From positions 128,397 through 160,896 of the forward strand of contig NW_005200362.1 of the NCBI RefSeq assembly GCF_000372725.1: a DNA stretch of 32,500 bases, in the 5' to 3' direction. This stretch comes from Emiliania huxleyi CCMP1516. Lineage: Eukaryota > Haptophyta > Isochrysidales > Noelaerhabdaceae. This document shows, one piece after another, positions 16,994-31,160 of the stretch; within the stretch, counting starts at the first letter, position 1; each line of letters starts with the position of its first letter. A program made the position numbers and the translations under genes. The notes beneath the pieces are model-generated. The model was not told the DNA's origin. It ran no database searches and was given only the letters and a program-made list of their open reading frames with translations.

Positions 16994-18183
16994 ATATATC
17001 TGTATCTTCTTTGGTCGGGAACGTGCGAGTTTGGGCAACCTTCCTTGTTTGTCGACGTGTCCTCCTTGTGAATACTTGAGCACTGGATAGGGTCGATAGG
17101 GTCGATTCCGCATGGTGTCCTCCTTTTCAGTGTAGTAGTACTTTTAGCTTACTGGGACAAAAGTGTGTCAGTGTATGTAGCTCTTACGTACATTCCCGAA
17201 AGAGGACTGGCGACTGCTGACTGACAGGGTTTGCGATGAGGAGCGACCCGAAGGGTTTCTCGGAGGTTAGTGCACCAAACTAACCGCCGAAGCGCAAGCA
17301 CTTGGAGCAAGAGAACTACGTTTTCCGACTCCCTTTCCGAGCGACGCCCGTGTCGAAACTGCCTCGCCCTCGGCCATTCCAACGGCCAGGCCGGCTTCAC
17401 CTTAAGCGTTAAGGCGGGTCTGCACCCACCCACCCACCGCTCGCCCAGCCAGCCAGGGGTCTATCTACAAAGGTCAGAGCTGTCTTAACCGCTCGCTTGC
17501 TTGCGCAAGAGCCTCCGCGGCCGGCCTCATACTAGCACCCTCCCACACCGCCTAGAGCCCACCGCACACCGGCCGGCTTTTGGTTGGACTATCTATGTGA
17601 GCTGTCTGTGCGTCGGTCGGTGTGAAAACAAAACTGCGCCGCCTCGCGCGCAAAGTCGCGCGCGGCAGCGTCGACCGCACGGCCTACTCGCCCACTCCCT
17701 CTCTTTTATGTCCCACCATGCAGAGCGCATCTCTCTCTCTGTTGTGCGAGGCGTGAACCGCGCCATTCGCTCTCACCTGGCAACCCTGTCTGCACGTCTC
17801 GCGCGCGCGTGATCGCGCGAACAGGGGGGCTCCGGCTCCAGGCCCCAAATGACGTGTGAGTGTTAGAGTTGTTTGGTATCTCTCTCTCGATGTGCGGTTG
17901 AGGTTGTCGCAGACGGACGCCATCGGCCTGAAAAGCGAGCAGGCGTCCACCTACCAACCACGAAATCGATATAACCCCTAGAGAAGCCGTCGTTGACATA
18001 TCCGAGAGTGAGTCCCGGATCGTCCCCTCCTTGTCGCTTTAGGGTTGTCCCAGACGCCATCGGCCCGAAAAGCGAGCAGGTTGAAAGGGATTATCGATTT
18101 CGTGGACGTGTCTGGCACGCCGCGAAACAGCCGGTCATCCGAGACAAGGTCACAGCGTCCTGACGGCTTCTCAATTTTAGACC
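16994..18183. promoter_or_regulatory. Noncoding divergent interval inside the left arm
   Basis: 1.2 kb between the divergent 128-aa ORF and Myb gene with no protein-like frame. It includes the motif GTGTTAGAGTTGTTTGG (17859-17879 region), also found near 29847. CCGATGGCGTC-type direct repeats with GAAAAGCGAGCAGG occur near 17920-17945 and 18051-18081. Confidence 0.45.
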
Positions 18184-19371
18184 ATGCTTTCCGCGGTCAC
18201 GCCGGCCGAGGTCAACGCCATCGACCCGCCCGCCCCTCCCGACGCGTCTCCCGAGCCGGATGAGCGGCCGCCGGCCAAGGCTCGCAAGCGGCCCAGGCCG
18301 ACGGAGCGATGCGGCTGGACCCCCGAGGCCGACAAGTGGGTCGCCCACGGCTATGAGACCCTCGGCCCGTGCTGGACGGCGATCGCGGCGCTCCTCCGCC
18401 GTGAGACGGGTGAGGACCGGTCCGGCGACAGCGTTCGCAACCGCGTCCTCCGCCTGCAGCAGCAGCAGGGCAAGGCAGACGATCGGGGCGGCGACTGCTG
18501 GACCACGCAGGAGGTCGACCTCATCTGCCAGGGCGTTCTCAGAGGCCTCCGCTGGAAGGATATCGCGGACATGCTCCCCGGCCGGACAGAGAGCAGCTGC
18601 CGTAACCGCTGGGTGCGGCACAAGCAAAAGGAGCTCTCCGGCATGGGCGTCGAGGCAAAGGCGGCCGTCGACGTTGACTCGGCCCGCCGCCGCTTCGGCC
18701 TTCTCCCCGCCGGAGCACCCTCGCCGGCGCACGTTGGCCTCCTTCCCGCCGGCGCACCCGCGCCGGTATTCGCGCCCCGCCCGTTTCCCGGCTCGCAGCA
18801 GATGGCGCCCCACCAGCTGCCGCAGCCTAGCCAGCTGCCGCCGCCCTGCCAGCTGCCGCAGTACAACCAGCTGTCGGCGCAGCGGTGGGTGCCCGGGCCA
18901 CTGATGGGCCTTCCCATGGCCCAGGCCATGCCGATGCCACCGTCGCAGCTCATCCCGATGTGGGGGCCGCCGCAGTACGTCCAGATCCCCGGGGGGTATT
19001 GGATGGGCCCCGCTCAAGCCACGCACTCGCCGCCGCAGCCACTCCAGCGTCCCCCGCAGCCGCAGCAGCCCCTGCAGCCGCAGCAATCCCCGCCTCTGCT
19101 GCCGGCGGCTCCACCATCTCCGCCGCGCGAGCCGGAGCCACCTTCGCCGCCAATCGCCGCCCCCCCCGCGGCGGCGGCGCTCTCGCCGCCGTCCAAGCGC
19201 AGCCTCGCCGCATCGCCCGCCTGGGACGACCAGGCTGACGACCAGGCGGCGCTCTCGGCAGAGGATCGCTACCGTGCGCGGCTACGCCTGGCCGAGAAGG
19301 AGGGCCGCTTGCCAAAGGGCGTCGTTGCACGCATTTTGGGGACCATGGCGGCGACACCGAGCGCGGCGTGA
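18184..19371 (+). CDS. Two-repeat Myb/SANT DNA-binding protein, 395 aa
   Basis: Residues ~44-92 form a first Myb/trihelix-like repeat (GWTPEADKWVAHGYE, CWTAIAALL, VRNRVLRL). Residues ~104-148 form a clearer second repeat (CWTTQEVDLICQGV, RWKDIADMLPGRTESSCRNR, WVRHK). The tail is Pro/Gln-rich, likely a disordered activation region, and ends with a charged helix (EDRYRARLRLAEKEGRL). It is probably a nuclear transcription factor; targets unknown. No introns. The first 78 codons lie in the inverted duplication and recur at 22757-22990. Myb-like proteins also accompany Harbinger-type transposases, but no transposase is visible here. Confidence 0.85.
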   Translation: MLSAVTPAEVNAIDPPAPPDASPEPDERPPAKARKRPRPTERCGWTPEADKWVAHGYETLGPCWTAIAALLRRETGEDRSGDSVRNRVLRLQQQQGKADDRGGDCWTTQEVDLICQGVLRGLRWKDIADMLPGRTESSCRNRWVRHKQKELSGMGVEAKAAVDVDSARRRFGLLPAGAPSPAHVGLLPAGAPAPVFAPRPFPGSQQMAPHQLPQPSQLPPPCQLPQYNQLSAQRWVPGPLMGLPMAQAMPMPPSQLIPMWGPPQYVQIPGGYWMGPAQATHSPPQPLQRPPQPQQPLQPQQSPPLLPAAPPSPPREPEPPSPPIAAPPAAAALSPPSKRSLAASPAWDDQADDQAALSAEDRYRARLRLAEKEGRLPKGVVARILGTMAATPSAA

Positions 19372-19669
19372 GCCTCGGAGCCTGCCGCGCCTCGAGCCGC
19401 GCCCCGCACATCCCGGCCACATTTTTCTTGCGTACTGGCCTGTTTATTGACGTGCGGGTGGTACTGGCTTAGGAGAGGGAGGGAGACGATGTTCCTAGTT
19501 GAGTTCGATGTTGTTCAGTATGTGCGGCGTACGGCTGTGGGTCCTGTAATATGTCTTTGCACTGTCTCGCGCGCGCTGTCTCTCTGTGTGGCTATACTGC
19601 GTGAAGAAAAACATCTCGTACATACAACCCAACTCTTCCCCATCGTGCGGGGGTTTGTCGCCCCACGCG
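19372..19669. other. Myb 3' flank
   Basis: No gene seen. TTTTTCTTGCG near 19422 could be part of the 3' end region. Confidence 0.4.
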
Positions 19670-20662
19670 CTAGAGCGCCAGCCCAACCCCGACTTTGTGA
19701 CGAAGATACCCCCGAGCCGACATAACCCAACGACATCGCGCGTCGCTACTGGAGATGCCGCGCACACAGACATACTCCGCCTCTTGAGGAAGTGGCGCCT
19801 CATCTTGCTCCTGAGCCAAGGGCGGGCTGCAACTTCGGCGGCGCACGCCAGTGCGCCTGCATCCCGTGGACAGCGAAGGCGGCGGTGCGCCTCGCAGGTA
19901 GGCACGGGAACTCGTGGGAGTGCCATCCATGGCGAGAAGAAGCAACGGCTCAGACTCGGCAAAGTGCGGCCGGGGCCCGCTCTCTGAAGTTGTATCTCTC
20001 ATTGCCGTGCGCTCGTGACCGCTTGACCGCTTTGAGTTCAGGCTGCTCATCGTGCTAGAGGCTTCCCTGGACGCTGGTTTTGGAGGAGGCGGCGACGCTG
20101 GAGCCTCGTCACCGCGCTCTGGAGAGTTGGGCAACGCCTGCACTTTGCGGCGTGGCCTTGGGCCTGTAGTCTCTCCAAGCGTGCGTAGACGCTCCTCCTC
20201 CCAGGACTGCTGCCGTTCACGCCAACGCGAGACACGCCTTTGTGCCCTCGCTCGCTCGCACCTGCTGATCGCGTCCGTCACGCTTGGCGAGGCTGCGGGC
20301 TCATCCACTGCGCACGCAGGCCTGCAACACTCACCTTGAGCACTCCTCCGCGAGCCAGCCGCGCTTAAGTCCACGGCACGAGGCCTAAATCGAGCGCTGG
20401 CCCCCGCACCTTGGCTCGCCATTTCTTCGATGCGTCGTGCCTGAGCTCGCATTCGATTGGATTTGCTGGCTTGCGCCGTCTCGGAGTTTCTGCGGCCGGG
20501 TTGGTTGCTCGATGTTCCTGTCTTATGTTGGCCGACAAGCCGGAGCCGTACCTCCGTGGCGTGTCCGCGTTGGTTGTTTCGTCCAATCATAGAGCGCTCG
20601 GTCAGCTCAGCTAGCCGCGCGCGGACAGCTCGCAGCTCGGCAACCGAGGCGGCAGGTGGCAT
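19670..20662 (-). CDS. Unrecognised 330-aa basic protein
   Basis: Open frame from MPPAASVAELRAVRARLAEL. It is Arg/Ser/Ala-rich with a short coiled-coil-like segment (CERARAQRRVSRWRERQQSW, EEERLRTLGE), a Pro-rich linker (ASPPPPKPAS) and no recognised domain. Codon use is less GC-biased than in neighbouring genes, so it may be a mobile-element product, a transferred gene or a chance frame. It lies in the spacer between the inverted arms. Confidence 0.35.
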   Translation of the reverse strand: MPPAASVAELRAVRARLAELTERSMIGRNNQRGHATEVRLRLVGQHKTGTSSNQPGRRNSETAQASKSNRMRAQARRIEEMASQGAGASARFRPRAVDLSAAGSRRSAQGECCRPACAVDEPAASPSVTDAISRCERARAQRRVSRWRERQQSWEEERLRTLGETTGPRPRRKVQALPNSPERGDEAPASPPPPKPASREASSTMSSLNSKRSSGHERTAMRDTTSESGPRPHFAESEPLLLLAMDGTPTSSRAYLRGAPPPSLSTGCRRTGVRRRSCSPPLAQEQDEAPLPQEAEYVCVRGISSSDARCRWVMSARGYLRHKVGVGLAL

Positions 20663-20716
20663 CGTTCTGTTACATGCCAGTCTCGGAAGAACGGGACGGG
20701 ACCGGCACAAAGCAAG

Positions 20717-20734
20717 GGGGGGGGGGGGGGGGGC
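20717..20734 (+). repeat. Homopolymer G run
   Basis: About 18 consecutive G followed by CACAAACGCCAGGCTACAAA; the latter recurs (one mismatch) near 21207-21226. Confidence 0.8.
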
Positions 20735-20768
20735 ACAAACGCCAGGCTACAAAGGCACGGACGGCCAC

Positions 20769-21026
20769 ATGCAGATGCACCTCGCTACGCGAGACCTCGG
20801 CGTCGCCTTCCGCAGCGGTGAGGCCATCAACCCGATCGGCGTCGGCCCGCGATACATCGCGCCTTCCGCTTTCCGCACCGATGACATCCTCGACGCCTTC
20901 AAGCGCCACCTCGACGCGCACGGCGTCCAGTACGCCGACTATGGCTCGCGACTGGCACCAGATCTTTTTTCTCGATCCGCCGGCGAGGGCGTGATCATAG
21001 AGGTCCACGCCGTGCTCAGAGAAGGT
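20769..21026 (+). pseudogene. VOC (glyoxalase/bleomycin-resistance) domain fragment with compensating deletions
   Basis: The frame reads MQMHLATRDLGVAFRSGEAI, RTDDILDAFKRHLDAHGVQY, ADYGS and later AGEGVIIEVHAV, the C-terminal half of a VOC metalloenzyme. Between them, the family motif DWHQIFFLDP is visible only in another frame (20950-20980). It would need 2 bases restored before it and 1 after, so two small deletions cancel. The fragment is flanked by a ~20-bp direct repeat (about 20735-20755 and 21207-21226). It is either a decayed gene piece or affected by sequence errors. Confidence 0.55.
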
Positions 21027-21240
21027 GAAGCGGAGGAAAATATCGGAGCTTGTTTGCGACCCACACACCGACACCTTGCACATGAAGCATGGCTGCATGG
21101 TCCGGCCGCGCACTGCGCGAGTCCTAGCGTGTGTCTGGCTGTGTATTGAAACTACGTCGTACGTTACGTGTCACAAATATGCTCGCACCCACGGCACAAA
21201 TGGGGCACGAACGCCAGGCTACAAACCTGACCGCACTACA
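21027..21240. other. Short spacer between VOC fragment and kelch gene
   Basis: No gene; contains the second copy of the CGCCAGGCTACAAA repeat. Confidence 0.4.
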
Positions 21241-22392
21241 TCAAGACTGCGATAGAATCGCGATAGAAGCGCCTCGCGCCGTCGCCATCGGCGTCACCAC
21301 CTCCCACACATTCTCGGCCGGGTCGTACCGCTCGACCGTGCCGAAGTCGCCGTCGCCGTCGTTGAAGCCTCCCACAGCGTACAACCTGCCATCCAGCACC
21401 GCCACAGCGTGACTATACCGCGTCGTCGCCATCGGCGCCACCGCCTCCCACGCATTCAACGCAGGATCGTACCGCTCCACCGATCTGATGTAGCCGGCGT
21501 TCATGCCTCCCACGGCGTACAGCTTGCCGTCGAGCACTGAAACTGCGAGCTCGTCCCGCGACTCCGCCATCGGCGCCACCTCCTCCCACGCGTTCGCCGC
21601 CGGATCGTACCGCTCGACCGAGCTGAGGCGGCCATGATCGAATCCGCCCACAGCGTACAGCTTGCCGTCGAGCGCCGCCACGGCGTGAGCCCCCCGCGCC
21701 TCCGCCATCGTCGCCACCGCCTCCCACACGTTCGCCGCCGGATCGTACCGCTCCACCGAGCTGAGGATGCCGTCGTCGTCATTCTCGCCGCTCACAGCGT
21801 ACAGCTTGCCGTCGAGCACTGCCACGGCGTGTTCCTGCCGCGCTGTCGCCATCGGCGCCACCTCCTCCCACGACTTCGTAGCCAAGTCGTACCGCTCCAC
21901 CAGGTTGGAAGTTGCGTCGTCAGCCTCATTCCTGCCGCCCACCGCGTAGAGCTTGCCATCGAGCACCGCCGTGCAGACATTCGCTCGTGCCGTCGGCATC
22001 GGCGCCACAGCCTCCTCCTCCCACTCATTCGTTGACGGGTCGTACCGCTCCACCGAGCTGATGAGGCGTCCAGCGTTGTCTTGGCCGCCGAACACGAGCA
22101 TGCGCGGCCTCTCGCGCTTCTTCAGCGTCTCCTTCCAGCCACGGCGCCACGCGCGGCACGTCCCCTTGGCGACGTGCTCCGTGGTCGGCAGCTGGGCGAG
22201 GATGTGCGGGGCGAGGTCCGGCGAGAGGAGGACCTCGGAGAGCACCCACTCGGGCTGCTTCACGAGCCGAGCGGCGTGGTCCTCCGCCACGCGCATTGCG
22301 GCGTCGCTCGCGCCCGCCTGCGCCTCGATGATGGCGCACAGCTGCGCTGGGGAGAGGCCCGCGACGCGCGCGCCGATGCGGTGGGAGGCCAT
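21241..22392 (-). CDS. Kelch-repeat protein with F-box-like N-terminus, 383 aa, intronless
   Basis: Start at MASHRIGARVAGLSPAQLC; the frame stays open upstream but without protein-like content. Residues ~45-95 resemble an F-box (SEVLLSPDLAPHILAQLPTT, CRAWRRGWKETL). From ~98 there are six kelch repeats of ~48 residues with the core AVLDGKLYAVGG...SSVERYDPAANVWEEVAPMA, forming a six-bladed propeller. Such proteins often recruit substrates to Cullin/SCF ubiquitin ligases; the actual substrate is unknown. The repeats are very similar at DNA level, suggesting recent duplication or conversion. Confidence 0.88.
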   Translation of the reverse strand: MASHRIGARVAGLSPAQLCAIIEAQAGASDAAMRVAEDHAARLVKQPEWVLSEVLLSPDLAPHILAQLPTTEHVAKGTCRAWRRGWKETLKKRERPRMLVFGGQDNAGRLISSVERYDPSTNEWEEEAVAPMPTARANVCTAVLDGKLYAVGGRNEADDATSNLVERYDLATKSWEEVAPMATARQEHAVAVLDGKLYAVSGENDDDGILSSVERYDPAANVWEAVATMAEARGAHAVAALDGKLYAVGGFDHGRLSSVERYDPAANAWEEVAPMAESRDELAVSVLDGKLYAVGGMNAGYIRSVERYDPALNAWEAVAPMATTRYSHAVAVLDGRLYAVGGFNDGDGDFGTVERYDPAENVWEVVTPMATARGASIAILSQS

Positions 22393-22502
22393 TTGGCGAG
22401 AACCGGCCCGGGGCGGCGGCGGTGGGGGGGGGTGCGGCGCGGCGCGGCCCCGAGATAGCGCGAGATCTCCCGAGATTGCGCGGCGCGGCCCGCGAGGTGG
22501 AT

Positions 22503-22538
<36 letters not shown>

Positions 22539-22756
22539 CAGGTGGATGGGTTGGGAGCGAGGGGGCGCAAGTGCTCAGTGCGGTAGATGGAGAGCTCGGG
22601 GCGCAAGAGGTGGCCTGTGAGCCATCCGGCTTACATTTTTCTCCCGGCCGGGGTGGGGCGCGTGGGTGGGGCGCGGTGGGGCGCGGGGCGGCGGGTGTGC
22701 GGGATGTCTGTGGGCCCGAGAGCGAGTTTGGCAGACTCCCTTCCTTGTTTGTCGAC
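22393..22756. other. Kelch 5' flank with GA microsatellite
   Basis: (GA)n at 22506-22537, GAGAT/CCGAG-rich stretch at 22449-22480, and at 22723-22757 a ~35-bp sequence (GCGAGTTTGG...TTGTTTGTCGACG) also present inside both arms. Confidence 0.5.
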
Positions 22757-22990
22757 GTCCTCACCCGTCTCACGGCGGAGGAGCACCGCGATCGCCGTCC
22801 AGCACGGGCCGAGGGTCTCATAGCCGTGGGCGACCCACTTGTCGGCCTCGGGGGTCCAGCCGCATCGCTCCGTCGGCCTGGGCCGCTTGCGAGCCTTGGC
22901 CGGCGGCCGCTCATCCGGCTCGGGAGACGCGTCGGGAGGGGCGGGCGGGTCGATGGCGTTGACCTCGGCCGGCGTGACCGCGGAAAGCAT
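22631..22990 (-). pseudogene. Truncated copy of the Myb gene (5' 78 codons only)
   Basis: Identical N-terminus to the left Myb gene except one residue (AVL for AAL), then fused at codon 79 to unrelated sequence reading VDKQGRESAKLAL before a stop. It keeps half of the first Myb repeat and lacks the second, so it cannot bind DNA like the parent. Confidence 0.75.
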
Positions 22991-24688
22991 GGTCTATTTT
23001 GAGAAGCCGTCAGGACGCTGTGACCTTGTCTCGGATGACCGGCTGTTTCGCGGCGTGCCAGACACGTCCACGAAGTCGATAATCCCTTTCAACCTGCTCG
23101 CTTTTCGGGCCGATGGCGTCTGGGACAACCCTAAAGCGACAAGGAGGGGACGATCCGGGACTCACTCTCGGATGATATGTCAACGACGGCTTCTCTAGGG
23201 GTTATATCGATTTCGTGGTTGGTAGGTGGACGCCTGCTCGCTTTTCAGGCCGATGGCGTCCGTCTGCGACAACCTCAACCGCACATCGAGAGAGAGATAC
23301 CAAACAACTCTAACACTCACACGTCATTTGGGGCCTGGAGCCGGAGCCCCCCTGTTCACGCGATCACGCGCGCGCGAGACGTGCAGACAGGGTTGCCAGG
23401 TGAGAGCGAATGGCGCGGTTCACGCCTCGCACAACAGAGAGAGAGATGCGCTCTGCATGGTGGGACATAAAAGAGAGGGAGTGGGCGAGTAGGCCGTGCG
23501 GTCGACGCTGCCGCGCGCGACTTTGCGCGCGAGGCGGCGCAGTTTTGTTTTCACACCGACCGACGCACAGACAGCTCACATAGATAGTCCAACCAAAAGC
23601 CGGCCGGTGTGCGGTGGGCTCTAGGCGGTGTGGGAGGGTGCTAGTATGAGGCCGGCCGCGGAGGCTCTTGCGCAAGCAAGCGAGCGGTTAAGACAGCTCT
23701 GACCTTTGTAGATAGACCCCTGGCTGGCTGGGCGAGCGGTGGGTGGGTGGCTGCAGACCCGCCTTAACGCTTAAGGTGAAGCCGGCCTGGCCGTTGGAAT
23801 GGCCGAGGGCGAGGCAGTTTCGACCCGGGCGTCGCTCGGAAAAGGAGTCGGAAAACGTAGTTCTCTTGCTCCGAGTGAGTGCTTGCGCTTCGGCGGTTAG
23901 TGTGGTGCACTAACCTCCGAGAAACCCGTCGGGTCGCTCCTCATCGCAAACCCTGTCAGCAGTCCTCTTTCGGGAATGTACGTAAGAGCTACATACACTG
24001 ACACACTTTTGTCCCAGTAAGCTAAAAGTACTACTACACTGAAAAGGAGGACACCATGCGGAATCGACCCTATCGACCCTATCCAGTGCTCAAGTATTCA
24101 CAAGGAGGACACGTCGACAAACAAGGAAGGTCGCCAAACTCGCACGTTCCCGACCAAAGAAGAAACAGATATATATGCTCGCGCGCGCCAGCCGCGTCAG
24201 CCGCGTCAGCCGCGCCAGCCACGCCAGCCGCGTCAGCCGCGCCAGCATCGACGCGGCCTCGGAGCGCAAGTCCCGCGTCAGCGCGATCTTCCAGCGCGCC
24301 GTCGGCCGCCTGCGTGAGGAGCAGGTGGCCGAGGAGCAGCTGAACGCGACGTGGGACGAGGAGCGGGGGCACCAGATCATGCAGCAGCGGCAGCGCACCG
24401 GCGACGAGGTGCTCTACAGATATCGCGCAAGCCGCGCGAGCGCTGCGGCCGCGGAGCCGACCCCTCCGCCGCAGCCGGCGGCCAAGGCGCCCTCGCTGCT
24501 CCGGACCGTAACGTCCTTCATGCTCTCGTCACGAAACAAGGCGGAGGCGGCACATGCCTGAGCCATCCTGCTTCTGCCGACCCGTACCCGCCACCGACGC
24601 AGCTACCACAGCCACCGCCGCCAAGCCACCGCTCTTGCCGCCTTTGACGCGCCGCCTCTCCCTTCCACCACCCCAACCCGCCGCCTCT
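22757..24688 (-). repeat. Right arm of the ~1.94-kb inverted duplication
   Basis: Reverse complement of 16477-18417 with minor differences. The inner end coincides with codon 78 of the Myb gene and then joins GTCGACAAACAAGGAAG in gene sense. The outer end stops at CCGCCTCT. The flanks beyond both arms are unrelated and no clear target-site duplication was found. Confidence 0.9.
24175..24561 (+). CDS. 128-aa basic helical protein, right copy
   Basis: Same protein as 16607-16993 with one substitution. The upstream ATG at 24056 is out of frame with it because of a one-base deletion near 24131-24137. Conservation of this frame in both arms supports the internal start but could simply reflect recent duplication. 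Confidence 0.5.
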   Translation: MLARASRVSRVSRASHASRVSRASIDAASERKSRVSAIFQRAVGRLREEQVAEEQLNATWDEERGHQIMQQRQRTGDEVLYRYRASRASAAAAEPTPPPQPAAKAPSLLRTVTSFMLSSRNKAEAAHA

Positions 24689-25075
24689 CGGAGCCTTAAA
24701 ACGGTACGAAGGTCGTACTCTGCTTGCGCGCCGTCATGCACTAAGAGGTGCCTCTTTCCCGCGCGCCCCCCGCAAGGCGCGCGATACACATATGGCTAGT
24801 ACTTCTGCACCACCGTGTCCGTCGTTGATAGATGATAGCGAGACGCGTCATAAGAGAAAGACGGGCGCGCGCGCGCCGCGCGGCGCTCGCGAGGGGCGTC
24901 TCATCTCTCATGGGCTCATGGTTCATTGGTCATACTCATAGAGAGCTCATAGTCATACTTACTTTTTAAGTTTAATTTCTTTCGTGCACTGGCCACTGGC
25001 AGTTTTTACTTTGAAACAACGCACAATATACTAACACAGACCTCGTCCAGGCACACACGCGCTGCACGCCTAGGC
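24689..25075. other. Region downstream of the Toll-like gene, no gene seen
   Basis: 24955-24990 is AT-rich (CTTACTTTTTAAGTTTAATT) and may be the 3' end/poly(A) region of the minus-strand gene ending at 25076. Confidence 0.4.
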
Positions 25076-29550
<4,475 letters not shown>

Positions 29551-30145
29551 CGGAAGCTGGCAGCGCGGCGAGGAGACGGCGAACAGAGGAGCGGCGAACA
29601 GAGGAGTGGCCCCAACAGAGGAGCAAGGGTGCGGTGCGGGGGGGCAGCAAGGGCCAGCTGATACGAGAGGATTTTTCTTTTTCTTACCCTAACCCTAAGA
29701 CCCCGGGAAAGCGTTCCCGTGCCTCGACAATTGCCGCTGGTAGGCGCGCCGCGCCAAGCCATGGCGGGCGCGCCGCGGCCGCGCGCGCACCCTTCACAAT
29801 ACCGCGCGCGGCCGTCGACCGGCAAGCACACGCCTCACCACACAAAAGTGTTAGAGTTGTTTGGTATTGCTAAAAATCTCTCACGCCTCGACTCGGACAC
29901 ACTGTTCCGAGGGCAAGGGAGAGGGGCTGGCCCCTAGCCCGAGAGGGGAGCTTCCGAGACCCACCACATGACCACGCAGCCACACATCATCCCGCGGCCT
30001 GGCGGTCGGCGGGATTGCAACCAGTCTTCGCGTGCCGCCTGTCGTTCGACTCGGGCGCCTTGAGCGTCGGGGTGGCGAGCAGGGGACGCGGCTCTGAGCG
30101 ACGCGTGCCGGATGGAGTCCGGCCGCGGAAGACTGGGAAGTACGC
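29551..30145. other. Upstream flank of the Toll-like gene
   Basis: No gene seen. 29685-29698 has two telomere-like CCCTAA units after a TTTTTCTTTTTC tract. 29847-29867 carries the motif GTGTTAGAGTTGTTTGG shared with the inverted arms. Confidence 0.45.
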
Positions 30146-30517
30146 TCAGGATGTGCGGCAGCCACGTTGGCTGAGTGTCTTGTCTTGTGGTTCTGTGTGT
30201 CGCTCCTGTAGGCCGGCCTCCCCGGAGGGGTCGCCCCCTGGAGGGGCCCCAAAGGGCCCCCCGGGGGGGCGGGGGCCCCCGCCCCGAGGGTCGGGGGCGG
30301 GTCCTTCCGTGTCGCTCCCGTCGTCGGGAGTGTCCGTCGGGATGGTGTTGTCCGCCCACTCGGCAGCGTTTGAGCCTCTGTCACCTTGCCTGCCGCGAGC
30401 AGCTAGCTCGTCGACGTAGTCGTTCCATTTGTTGCCGCTGTGACCCGCCACATGCCTCCACGTCACGGTGTGTTGGGCGCGAAGGCGTCGCCAGACAGAG
30501 GGAACGAAGGCGCTCCG
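30146..30517 (-). pseudogene. RNase H C-terminal fragment of a retroelement
   Basis: Reads AFVPSVWRRLRAQHTVTWRH, then VAGHSGNKWNDYVDELAARG. The H-x-x-GHSGN-x-x-N-D-x-x-DxLA pattern is the last catalytic block of retroelement RNase H. Only this part remains; a stop lies just upstream and a Gly/Pro-rich low-complexity tail follows (30225-30305, C/G runs). No reverse transcriptase is visible nearby, so it is a dead remnant. Confidence 0.6.
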
Positions 30518-31160
30518 CTAGCTGTCTGTTCGTTTTGGGGGTCACCCTCCCCATCATGCACGCAGGTAGGTAGGTAGAAAGATGAACAACAGTCAGGCTC
30601 GGACTGGACACCAACGCGGTATGGGTGGACGCGAGACAGATGATGACGACACGCACGAGCGACACACAGACACAAACAAGCTCACAAGACACACAGCCAG
30701 CTGGCTGCCACACACCCTGAGTTGGCGTACACATAACTCAAGGCCACATCCTCCCTGTCGCCCCCCCCAGCACTCCAAGGTGCCAAGAGAACAAACAAGG
30801 GCACAACAACACAACAGACGACAGGGGAGAACGCGTGAGGCTAGAGCAGGCTTGCTCGTCCTCTAGCATGCACGCCGCCGCGAGGCCGCGTACTCGCTAT
30901 GAAAAAAAACAGAGCGTAGGACTTCGGGGAGCCGCTTTGCGTGGTTGAGCACTCGCGTCTCGCAAGCTCCACGACAAGGTCTGAGTTGGGTGTGCCCTAT
31001 CATCGCATCGCCCTCCGCGCCCACCGCCCGCCATCCGCTCGCCTCCCTACTGCTCCTGCGCGTCACTGCGTACCACCCCAACTTGCACGCTGCCACACTG
31101 CGAACGACCGCCAAAGCGAGCGACATGTCCACCTCCATCTCGCAGGTCTCTCTCTGATTC
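30518..31160. other. Intergenic, before the membrane protein gene
   Basis: No gene seen. Less GC-rich, with a CACA-rich plus strand at 30640-30740 and an A8 tract at 30901-30908. Confidence 0.4.

Larger units (their letters stand above)
16477..18417 (+). repeat. Left arm of a ~1.94-kb inverted duplication
   Basis: Nearly identical in reverse complement to 22757-24688, with a few small indels (for example around 17200-17225 and 17300). It contains the 128-aa ORF (minus), about 1.2 kb of noncoding DNA and the first 78 codons of the Myb gene. The outer end stops at AGAGGCGGCGGG. The inner end stops exactly after codon 78 of the Myb gene. Confidence 0.9.

Noticed and set aside
16477..24688. Complete DNA transposon bounded by the long inverted repeats
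   Set aside because: No transposase, integrase or polymerase in the spacer, and no target-site duplication at the outer ends. A Myb protein alone is not enough evidence.
29685..29698. Telomeric repeat
   Set aside because: Only two CCCTAA units; too short to be more than chance or a tiny relic.
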